Notes under the pieces: generated by a model | What the model was told of the DNA's origin: nothing | The model's database searches: none | The model's input: the letters and a program-made list of their open reading frames with translations, nothing else | Source of the DNA: Elusimicrobiota bacterium | GTDB lineage: Bacteria > Elusimicrobiota > Elusimicrobia > UBA1565 > UBA9628 | Direction of reading: 5' to 3' | DNA length: 5,098 bases | NCBI GenBank assembly: GCA_016194625.1 | Contig: JACQBB010000383.1 | Span: forward strand, 1 to 5,098 | Position numbers and translations under genes: made by a program | In this document: one piece after another, positions 1 to 4,625 of the stretch | How the letters are laid out: each line of letters begins with the position of its first letter | Position numbering within the stretch: the stretch's first letter is position 1

Positions 1-429
1 TCGGGCGTGTCGCTGATGCCCGACTTCTCGCGCAAGACGCTCGACGAGGTCCAGTCCTGGGCCGCGGGCGCGGGCGTGAAGGTGTCCGTGAAGACCGATC
101 CCGGCTCGCTGTTCCCCGGCGGCACCGTGCTGGCGCAGAGCGTGGCGCCCGACTCGGCGCTCTCCCCCGACTCGGCCCTCGTCGTCACCGTCAGCGGCCG
201 CAAGGGCGCCGCGCCCTCCGCCGCGACCAAGACCTTCCGCTACGAGCTCGCGCAGGGCGGCTCCGACAGCCAGGTGCGCATCGTCCTGGTCGACAAGTAC
301 GGCGAGCGCGAGCTGTTCAACGGCCTGCGCAAACCGGGCTCGAAGATCGAGGTCCCGGTGCAGACCGCCGGCGGCGCGCGCGTGAAGATCTGGGTCAACG
401 GCATCCTCGTCGAGGAGCAGGACCTGTGA
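1..429 (+). CDS. PASTA-domain protein, C-terminal part (5' end outside window)
   Basis: Partial gene: the frame is open from base 1 and stops at TGA 427-429, leaving 142 residues. Residues about 4-66 read as one PASTA repeat. They show the usual order of an MPD start, a helix beginning TLDEVQSW, a GVKV strand, a PGGTVLAQSVAPDS turn and a final LVVTVSG strand. A short Ala/Ser/Pro linker (about 67-76) follows, then a beta-rich tail (about 78-142) with VRIVLVD, KPGSKIEVPV and VKIWVNGILVEE. I recall similar tails ending other bacterial PASTA proteins. PASTA repeats bind peptidoglycan or muropeptides outside the membrane, in Ser/Thr kinases, penicillin-binding proteins or stand-alone proteins. Any kinase, transpeptidase or membrane anchor would lie upstream of the window, so the class cannot be decided. 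Its stop overlaps the likely GTG start of rpe. Confidence 0.85.
   Translation, partial: SGVSLMPDFSRKTLDEVQSWAAGAGVKVSVKTDPGSLFPGGTVLAQSVAPDSALSPDSALVVTVSGRKGAAPSAATKTFRYELAQGGSDSQVRIVLVDKYGERELFNGLRKPGSKIEVPVQTAGGARVKIWVNGILVEEQDL
413..417 (+). promoter_or_regulatory. Shine-Dalgarno motif deciding the rpe start
   Basis: AGGAG lies inside the end of the PASTA gene. It sits 8 bases before GTG 426 but 14 bases before ATG 432. The spacing favours GTG 426, which would overlap the upstream TGA as GTGA, the same arrangement as at the yraN and tatC starts. Confidence 0.5.
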
Positions 430-1121
430 CCATGACCGCGCCCAAGACCCTCGCCGTGGTCCCCTCGCTCCTCGCGGGCGACCTCGCGCGCCTGGGCGAC
501 CAGCTCGACGCGGTGAAGGCCGCGGGCTGCTCGTGGCTGTCGGTGGACGTGATGGACGGCCACTTCGTGCCGAACCTCAGCTTCGGGCCGGACTTCGTCA
601 AGCTCGCCAAGAAGAAGGGCTTCTTCGTGGACACCCACCTGATGGTGACGAACCCTCTCGTCGTCGCGCCGTGGTTCGCCGAGCAGGGCTCCGACATCGT
701 GACCTGCCACATCGAGGCCGTGACGGACGCGGCGGCCGCCCTGAAGCAGATCCGCTCGCTCGGCGTGAAGGCCGGTCTCGCCGTGAAGCCGAAGACCCCC
801 GTCGCGGGCCTCCTCGATTCCCTGGAGTCCTGCGATCTGGCGCTGGTCATGACGGTGGAGCCCGGCTTCGGCGGCCAGAAGTTCATGGCCGACCAGATGC
901 CGAAGGTCTCGGCTCTCCGCGAGCGCATCGACGCCCGCCGTTACGACTGCTGGATCCAGGTCGACGGCGGCGTCAACGCCGCCAACATCTCGCAAGCCGC
1001 CGCCGCCGGGGCCGACAGCCTCGTCGCCGGGTCGGCCGTCTTCGGCGCGAAGGACTGCGCCGCCGCTTTCCGCGAGCTCGAGCGAAACGCCCGGGCCGCG
1101 TTCGGATCGAAGAAGCACTAG
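426..1121 (+). CDS. rpe: Ribulose-phosphate 3-epimerase
   Basis: Interconverts D-ribulose 5-phosphate and D-xylulose 5-phosphate in the cytosolic pentose phosphate pathway, or the Calvin cycle if present. The (beta/alpha)8-barrel family is clear along the whole length. Numbering from ATG 432, it shows PSLLAGD (11-17), VDVMDGHFVPN (38-48), DTHLMV (67-72), the phosphate-binding PGFGGQKF (144-151), VDGGV (177-181) and AGSAVFG (199-205). Catalytic Asp39 and Asp178 and metal-ligand His69 are present. The first metal-ligand His of the usual HxDVMD motif is Ser37 here (WLSVDVMD). Length is normal: 229 residues from ATG 432, or 231 from GTG 426. I chose GTG 426 for its SD spacing and GTGA overlap, but ATG 432 remains possible. 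Stop TAG lies 19 bases before rpsP. Identification is firm; full activity with the substituted ligand is inferred. Confidence 0.95.
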   Translation: MTMTAPKTLAVVPSLLAGDLARLGDQLDAVKAAGCSWLSVDVMDGHFVPNLSFGPDFVKLAKKKGFFVDTHLMVTNPLVVAPWFAEQGSDIVTCHIEAVTDAAAALKQIRSLGVKAGLAVKPKTPVAGLLDSLESCDLALVMTVEPGFGGQKFMADQMPKVSALRERIDARRYDCWIQVDGGVNAANISQAAAAGADSLVAGSAVFGAKDCAAAFRELERNARAAFGSKKH

Positions 1122-1130
1122 AGTCGCACC

Positions 1131-1135
1131 GGAGG
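1131..1135 (+). promoter_or_regulatory. Strong Shine-Dalgarno of rpsP
   Basis: GGAGG sits 5 bases before ATG 1141, within the 19-base rpe-rpsP gap. It is the strongest SD match in the window, as expected for a highly translated ribosomal protein gene, and it fixes the start. Confidence 0.75.
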
Positions 1136-1140
1136 AACAC

Positions 1141-1407
1141 ATGGCCGTCGTCATCCGTCTGCAGCGCATCGGAAAGCCGCACCAGCCGTACTACCGCATC
1201 GTCGCCATCGAGAAGACCCGCGGCGCGACGGGCAAGCCCATCGAGGTCGTCGGCTCCTACAATCCCCGCGGCGAGACCGCGGCGAAGAAGATCGTCATCA
1301 AGGCCGACCGCTACGAGCACTGGACCAAGGTCGGCGCGAAGCCGTCCGAGACCGTCTCCACCCTCGTGAAGTCCGCCGCGAAGGCCGCGAAGGCGGCCGC
1401 GAAGTAA
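1141..1407 (+). CDS. rpsP: 30S ribosomal protein S16
   Basis: Structural protein of the small ribosomal subunit that binds 16S rRNA in the body domain during early assembly. The 88-residue product opens with the family signature: [18 protein letters not shown] (residues 4-21), then a short loop and [11 protein letters not shown] (about 34-44). The region that follows ([24 protein letters not shown]) matches the conserved stretch in which S16 proteins carry a W-x-x-x-GA-x-P pattern. The tail is a simple Ala/Lys run ([10 protein letters not shown]), typical of a flexible rRNA-contacting end. ATG start with a GGAGG SD. First gene of the rpsP-khpA-trmD-rplS cluster; khpA begins 8 bases after its TAA. 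Confidence 0.97.
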   Translation: MAVVIRLQRIGKPHQPYYRIVAIEKTRGATGKPIEVVGSYNPRGETAAKKIVIKADRYEHWTKVGAKPSETVSTLVKSAAKAAKAAAK

Positions 1408-1415
1408 GACCCGCG

Positions 1416-1643
1416 ATGAAAGAGTTGACGCTCTTCGTCGTCAAGAAGCTCGTGGACAAGCCCGAGGCGGTCTCGGTCGAGGAGTCGATGGACGGCGACG
1501 TCGCCGTCCTGAAGCTCCTCTGCGACGAGGCCGACAAGGGCAAGGTCATCGGCAAGCAGGGCAAGGTCATCAAGGCGATCCGCGCCGTCGTCGGCGTGGC
1601 CGCGCAGAAGGCCGGCCGCCGCGTGGCCGTCGAGATCGACTAG
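1416..1643 (+). CDS. khpA: KH-domain RNA-binding protein KhpA (YlqC family)
   Basis: Small single-KH protein of 75 residues, the usual family length. It starts [19 protein letters not shown], as KhpA proteins do, and has the RNA-gripping GxxG loop as GKQG (46-49) within [13 protein letters not shown] (44-56). It ends in the strand RRVAVEID. In Firmicutes KhpA pairs with KhpB/Jag, binds many RNAs and affects cell division and elongation; in other phyla its role is less defined. Its place between rpsP and trmD is the classic context. No convincing SD precedes ATG 1416, only 8 bases after the rpsP stop, so translation probably depends on ribosomes finishing rpsP. Its TAG is followed directly by the trmD ATG with no spacer. 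Confidence 0.93.
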   Translation: MKELTLFVVKKLVDKPEAVSVEESMDGDVAVLKLLCDEADKGKVIGKQGKVIKAIRAVVGVAAQKAGRRVAVEID

Positions 1644-2315
1644 ATGCGGATCGACTTCGTGACGCTGTTCCCCGACATGTTCGCGCCGGTGATGGACGCG
1701 AGCATCCTCGGCCGCGCCCGGGACAAGGGCCTGGTCGAGTGGGGCTGCGTCAATCCGCGCGACTTCTCCGAGGACAAGCACCGCAAGGTGGACGACCGCC
1801 CGTTCGGCGGCGGCCCCGGCATGGTGATGATGGTGGAGCCCCTCGAGAAGGCCGTCGCGAGCGTGCGCAAGAAGGGCTCGAAGGTGATCTTCCTCACGCC
1901 GCAGGGCGAGAGGTTCGACGACAAGAAGGCGTCCGCGCTGACCAAGGAGGAGCACCTGGTGCTCGTCTGCGGCCATTACGAGGGCGTCGACGAGCGCGCG
2001 CTGGAGCTGTTCGACGAGGAGCTTTCCGTCGGGGACTACGTCCTCACCGGCGGCGAGCTCCCGGCGATGGTGGTGGCGGACGCGGTGGTCCGCAAGCTGC
2101 CCGGCGTGCTGAAGAAGGAGGACGCGGCCGAGAGCGAGTCGTTCGCGACCGGCCTGCTCGATTTCCCGCAGTACACGCGTCCGCGCGTCTGGCGCGGGCG
2201 CGAGGTCCCGGAGGTCCTTTTCTCCGGAGACCACGAGAAGATCGCGGAGTGGCGCCGCAAGGCCGCCGCCGCCGCGACGAAGCGAAAGCGACCCGATCTG
2301 CTGTCTCGGGCGTAA
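1644..2315 (+). CDS. trmD: tRNA (guanine37-N1)-methyltransferase TrmD
   Basis: SPOUT-class enzyme that uses S-adenosylmethionine to make m1G37 next to the anticodon, which prevents +1 frameshifting. The 223 residues show [12 protein letters not shown] (2-13), GRARDKGL (23-30), the signature [17 protein letters not shown] (50-66), LTPQG (84-88), and the trefoil-knot cofactor site with [10 protein letters not shown] (109-118) and [15 protein letters not shown] (128-142). Further on are [16 protein letters not shown] (170-180) and the tRNA-binding end [13 protein letters not shown]. Arg150 matches E. coli Arg154. Glu165 lies where E. coli has catalytic Asp169 (AESESF against ATEDSF). It is shorter than E. 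coli TrmD (about 255) because the C-terminal tail is reduced to Ala/Lys/Arg-rich residues ending [11 protein letters not shown] follows the khpA TAG directly with no clear SD, implying translational coupling. rimM, usually just upstream, is missing. Confidence 0.96.
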   Translation: MRIDFVTLFPDMFAPVMDASILGRARDKGLVEWGCVNPRDFSEDKHRKVDDRPFGGGPGMVMMVEPLEKAVASVRKKGSKVIFLTPQGERFDDKKASALTKEEHLVLVCGHYEGVDERALELFDEELSVGDYVLTGGELPAMVVADAVVRKLPGVLKKEDAAESESFATGLLDFPQYTRPRVWRGREVPEVLFSGDHEKIAEWRRKAAAAATKRKRPDLLSRA

Positions 2316-2330
2316 GTCAAGAAGAAGTCC

Positions 2331-2335
2331 AGGAG
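2331..2335 (+). promoter_or_regulatory. Shine-Dalgarno of rplS
   Basis: AGGAG within the 26-base trmD-rplS gap. Spacing is 6 bases to ATG 2342 and 9 bases to the next codon, ATG 2345, so both are plausible starts. The gap holds no terminator-like hairpin. Confidence 0.65.
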
Positions 2336-2341
2336 AAACGT

Positions 2342-2785
2342 ATGATGGTGGCGATGGAAGAGAAGAAGTCCGCGTCGAAGGTCCCGAATTTCCGGCCGGG
2401 CGACACGGTGAAGATCCACATGAAGGTCAAGGAAGGCGACTCCGAGCGCATCCAGGTCTTCGAGGGCACCGTGATCTCCCGCCGCGGCCGTGGAGCCAGC
2501 GAGACCTACACGGTCCGCAAGATCTCCTTCGGCGTCGGCGTCGAGCGCACGTTCCCGATGAACACGCCTCACGTGGACAAGATCGAGCTCGTGCGCTCCG
2601 GCAAGGTGCGCCGCGCCCGCCTGTACTACCTGCGCGGCCTGACCGGCAAGGCGGCCCGCCTGGACGAGCGCGAGACCGGCGAGACCGCCGCTCCCGCCGC
2701 CGAGGCGAAGGCCGAGAAGCCCGCCAAGGCGGAGAAGCCCGTCGCCCCGAAGAAGGGCGAGGGCGCCCCGGCCGTCGCCAAGTAA
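2342..2785 (+). CDS. rplS: 50S ribosomal protein L19 with extended C-terminal tail
   Basis: L19 lies at the 30S-50S interface of the large ribosomal subunit. Residues about 14-110 match the whole family core: [15 protein letters not shown] (15-29), [17 protein letters not shown] (35-51), [29 protein letters not shown] (55-83) and the closing [26 protein letters not shown] (85-110). The family is usually about 115 residues. This product has 147, with an added tail of roughly 37 residues rich in Ala, Lys, Glu and Pro that contains two AKAEKP units (122-133). The tail is low in complexity and probably disordered. I chose ATG 2342 for its SD; ATG 2345 or 2354 would remove one or four residues. 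The in-frame open region before 2342 overlaps trmD and is not part of this gene. rnhB starts 6 bases after the TAA, in the same frame. Confidence 0.96.
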   Translation: MMVAMEEKKSASKVPNFRPGDTVKIHMKVKEGDSERIQVFEGTVISRRGRGASETYTVRKISFGVGVERTFPMNTPHVDKIELVRSGKVRRARLYYLRGLTGKAARLDERETGETAAPAAEAKAEKPAKAEKPVAPKKGEGAPAVAK

Positions 2786-2791
2786 GTCCCC

Positions 2792-3433
2792 TTGGACGGC
2801 CGGCGCTTCGACGCTGACGCGAGGCGGCGCGCCCCCGGCGCGCGTCTCGTCGGCGTGGACGAAGCCGGCCGCGGCCCCCTCGCGGGGCCGGTGGTCGTCG
2901 CCGCGGTGTCTTTGCCGGAGGAGCCTTCGGCCGAGCTGAGCGCGGCGCGCGATTCCAAGACGATGACCCCGAAGAGCCGGGAACGGCTCTTCGGGGTCGT
3001 TCGCTGCCAGGCGGAGGCCGTGTCGGTCGCCTGGGCGCACCCTCCGGCGATCGACCGCGACAACATCCTGGCCGCGACCTTGGCCGCGATGGGGCGCGCG
3101 GCGAGGCGCGTCGCCGCGAAGACGGGAGGCGGGCCGGTGCTCGTCCTCGTCGACGGGCCGCGGGCGATCCGCGGCTTCGAGCTCCCTCAGGAGACGGTGG
3201 TCGACGGCGACGCCAAGTCGTTGTCGATCGCGTGCGCCAGCATCGTGGCGAAAGTGGCACGCGATCGCTGGATGGCCCGCTTGGACCGTCGTCGCCCCGG
3301 TTACGGGTTCGCCATCCACAAGGGTTACGGCACAAAACGTCACTTGGACGCGTTGGATAAGCTCGGCCCGTGCGATGCGCACCGTCGTTCGTACGCGCCG
3401 GTGCGGAAACGAATGCTGGAGCGCGCGGCGTGA
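2792..3433 (+). CDS. rnhB: Ribonuclease HII
   Basis: Type 2 RNase H cuts RNA in RNA-DNA hybrids and removes single ribonucleotides misincorporated in DNA. The 213 residues show GVDEAGRGPLAGPV (21-34) with catalytic Asp23 and Glu24, DSKTMTPKSRERLF (54-67), VDG with Asp121, GDAKSLSIACASIVAKVARDR (139-159) with Asp140, HKGYGTKRHLDAL (176-188) and GPCDAHRRSYAPV (192-204). All four acidic catalytic residues are present. The TTG start is effectively forced: it is the first possible start after the rplS stop, and the next in-frame candidate (GTG 2855) would fall within the active-site motif. No clear SD is seen, so weak or coupled initiation is likely. Codon use is looser than in its neighbours, with several TTG leucines. 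The coding region contains a perfect 15-bp hairpin at 2965-2998. Its TGA overlaps the yraN start. Confidence 0.96.
   Translation: MDGRRFDADARRRAPGARLVGVDEAGRGPLAGPVVVAAVSLPEEPSAELSAARDSKTMTPKSRERLFGVVRCQAEAVSVAWAHPPAIDRDNILAATLAAMGRAARRVAAKTGGGPVLVLVDGPRAIRGFELPQETVVDGDAKSLSIACASIVAKVARDRWMARLDRRRPGYGFAIHKGYGTKRHLDALDKLGPCDAHRRSYAPVRKRMLERAA
2965..2998 (+). repeat. Perfect 15-bp inverted repeat with GGAA tetraloop inside rnhB
   Basis: The left arm GACCCCGAAGAGCCG (2965-2979) is the exact reverse complement of the right arm CGGCTCTTCGGGGTC (2984-2998), separated by GGAA (2980-2983). In the mRNA the loop is a GNRA tetraloop on a G-C closing pair. Outside the arms, U-G (2964/2999), A-U (2963/3000) and G-U (2962/3001) pairs could lengthen the stem to 18. 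It lies in codons 58-70 of rnhB, encoding the family-conserved MTPKSRERLFGVV stretch, so it is not an inserted element. No U-run follows the right arm, so a classical intrinsic terminator is unlikely. Other hairpins noticed in the window have stems of 7 bp or less. The structure is seen directly; any function is inference. Confidence 0.85.
3418..3421 (+). promoter_or_regulatory. Shine-Dalgarno deciding the yraN start
   Basis: GGAG inside the end of rnhB, 8 bases before GTG 3430. It supports the overlapping GTG over the in-frame ATG 3370 far inside rnhB. Confidence 0.55.
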
Positions 3434-3786
3434 GCCATCTGGAGACGGGGCAGAACGCCGAACGGCTCGCGGCCGCGTTCCTGCAGGCCAAAGGGATGCG
3501 CGTCCTCGAGGCTAATTTCCGCGCGAAGGTCGGAGAGATCGACATCGTCGCCCAGGACGAGGACGAGGTCGTGTTCGTCGAGGTCCGCGCCCGCGCGACG
3601 AAGGAGTTCGGCGGCGCGGCGGCCTCCGTGGTCCCCGCCAAGCGCCGCAAGCTGATCAAGGCCGCGAAGCTGTGGCTGCAGGCGCGCGGCTGGGAAGGGC
3701 CGTGCCGCTTCGACGTGGTCGCGGTGGACGCGGGCCGCCTCGAGCATCTGCCCGCCGCCTTCGACGCCGACGGAGCCCCGCTGTGA
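3430..3786 (+). CDS. yraN: UPF0102 family protein YraN (putative endonuclease-like)
   Basis: The 118-residue product has the normal family length. The UPF0102 pattern is complete: GQNAERLAAAFLQAKGMRVLEANFR (7-31), VGEIDIVAQD (34-43), VVFVEVRAR (47-55), FGGAAASVVPAKRRKL (60-75) and CRFDVVAVD (92-100). The fold is related to PD-(D/E)XK nucleases. Glu36, Asp38 and the Glu51-Val-Arg53 stretch sit at the expected active-site positions; Arg in place of Lys at 53 also occurs in E. coli YraN. Function is not firmly established, and a DNA repair or processing role is inferred from the fold and its habitual place next to rnhB. The GTG start overlaps the rnhB stop as GTGA, with GGAG 8 bases upstream. 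Starting at ATG 3370 would add 20 residues lying wholly within rnhB and unlike the family. Its TGA in turn overlaps tatC. Confidence 0.92.
   Translation: MSHLETGQNAERLAAAFLQAKGMRVLEANFRAKVGEIDIVAQDEDEVVFVEVRARATKEFGGAAASVVPAKRRKLIKAAKLWLQARGWEGPCRFDVVAVDAGRLEHLPAAFDADGAPL
3772..3775 (+). promoter_or_regulatory. Shine-Dalgarno deciding the tatC start
   Basis: GGAG inside the end of yraN, 7 bases before GTG 3783. It places the tatC start at the GTGA overlap with the yraN stop. Confidence 0.55.
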
Positions 3787-4604
3787 GCGACGGGACCGAG
3801 CTCGTCCCGGAAGTCCTGCCCGACGACAAGCCCCAGTCGGTCTGGGAGCACGTCGGCGAGCTGCGCGAGCGCCTGGTGCGCTCGATGCTGGCGGTGCTGC
3901 TCGCCTCGATGGCGACCTACGTCCTGCGCTTCCGGCTGTGGGCGCTGGCGACCCGTCCGCTGACGATGGGCCTCTCCTCCCGGCTCGCGCTGGGCGCGCA
4001 GCCGTTCGCCTACACCGACCTCGCCGAGCCGTTCATGGCGATGGTCACGCTCTCGTTCTGGACCGCGGTCTTCCTCGTCTCGCCGTACGTGTTCTACCAG
4101 GTCTGGGCGTTCGTGAGGCCGGCGCTGCGCGCGCGCGAGCGGGGCATGGCGACGACGTTCGTCGTCGTGACGAGCGGCTGCTTCATCCTGGGCGCGCTGT
4201 TCGCCTACTTCTACATGTTCGGCACGCTCGCGAGCCTGCTGATGGAGGAGGCGGTGAAGGCGGGCCTGCGTCCGATGCTGAAGCCGACCGAGTACCTGAA
4301 CCTGTTCCTGTACACCGTCGTGGGCTCGGGCGTCGCGTTCGAGGCGCCGGTGCTGTTCTACTTCCTGGCGCGCTTCGGGATGGCGAACTCGCGCGCGATG
4401 CTCAAGTACTGGCGCGAGGCCACGGTCGCGATCATGTTCGTCTCCGGCTTCTGCACGCCGGGCGACGTGGTCGCCACGATGATCGTGTTCGGCGTGGTCC
4501 TGTCGCTGCTGTACTACGTCTCGGTGCTGGTCGTGTGGCTGGTCGAGCGCTCGACCGGCTACGTGCCGCCCCCCGTCTACGACGACGGCCCCGAAGGCGA
4601 GTAG
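3783..4604 (+). CDS. tatC: Sec-independent (twin-arginine) protein translocase subunit TatC
   Basis: Inner-membrane receptor that recognises twin-arginine signal peptides and, with TatA/TatB, exports folded proteins. The 273 residues have a 19-residue acidic leader, then the family opening VWEHVGELRERLVRS (20-34). About six hydrophobic segments follow, near 33-50, 86-108, 123-146, 171-195, 213-226 and 229-253. Recognisable motifs are LAEPFM (80-85), SPYVFYQVWAFVRPAL (100-115), RERG (118-121), the buried acidic FEAP (186-189) and TPGD (225-228). Glu119 and Glu187 match E. coli Glu103 and Glu170. Several usual positions differ: ERR is ERG, VFP is MFG, TPPD is TPGD, and the S-Q after DV is A-T. 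The C-terminus is short and acidic. No tatA or tatB lies in the window. GTG start overlaps the yraN stop. The gene faces icd tail to tail. Confidence 0.92.
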   Translation: MSDGTELVPEVLPDDKPQSVWEHVGELRERLVRSMLAVLLASMATYVLRFRLWALATRPLTMGLSSRLALGAQPFAYTDLAEPFMAMVTLSFWTAVFLVSPYVFYQVWAFVRPALRARERGMATTFVVVTSGCFILGALFAYFYMFGTLASLLMEEAVKAGLRPMLKPTEYLNLFLYTVVGSGVAFEAPVLFYFLARFGMANSRAMLKYWREATVAIMFVSGFCTPGDVVATMIVFGVVLSLLYYVSVLVVWLVERSTGYVPPPVYDDGPEGE

Positions 4605-4608
4605 CGCC

Positions 4609-4623
4609 CCGCCGGCGCGGCGG
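4609..4623 (+). terminator. Possible GC-rich terminator hairpin between convergent tatC and icd
   Basis: CCGCC (4609-4613) pairs perfectly with GGCGG (4619-4623) around a 5-base loop. It fills most of the 21-base gap between the two stop codons. There is no T-run on either side, so it is not a textbook intrinsic terminator. Its position is right for a two-way terminator or a 3'-end stabiliser, but a 5-bp GC stem is weak evidence in DNA this GC-rich. Confidence 0.3.
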
Positions 4624-4625
4624 TC

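Noticed and set aside
533..1369. Forward frame running across rpe into rpsP
   Set aside because: Arg/Gly/Ala-rich out-of-frame translation of two certain genes.
240..2234. Reverse-strand open frames opposite the PASTA gene, rpe, rpsP, khpA and trmD
   Set aside because: Low-complexity Arg/Ala/His-rich translations with no motif; shadows of well-identified forward genes.
1739..2341. In-frame upstream extension of rplS through trmD
   Set aside because: The extension is out-of-frame trmD with no family match; L19 homology and a good SD place the start at 2342.
2872..2890. 7-bp hairpin CGGCCCC/GGGGCCG in rnhB
   Set aside because: It lies in codons for the conserved GRGPLAGP motif and is within what chance allows in GC-rich coding DNA.
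3584..3597. Loss of the ExK lysine in YraN (EVR instead of EVK)
   Set aside because: E. coli YraN also has EVR at this position, so it is a normal family variant.
3791..3809. 6-bp hairpin just after the tatC start
   Set aside because: Could slow initiation, but a 6-bp stem with a 7-base loop is common background here.
2036..3851. Long open frames on the reverse strand across trmD, rplS, rnhB and yraN
   Set aside because: They are Arg/Ala/Gly-rich, match no family and lie opposite clearly recognised genes. High-GC codon bias produces such antisense frames.
4150..4167. 7-bp hairpin CGACGAC/GTCGTCG in tatC
   Set aside because: Arises from runs of GAC/GTC-like codons; short, with nothing to link it to regulation.
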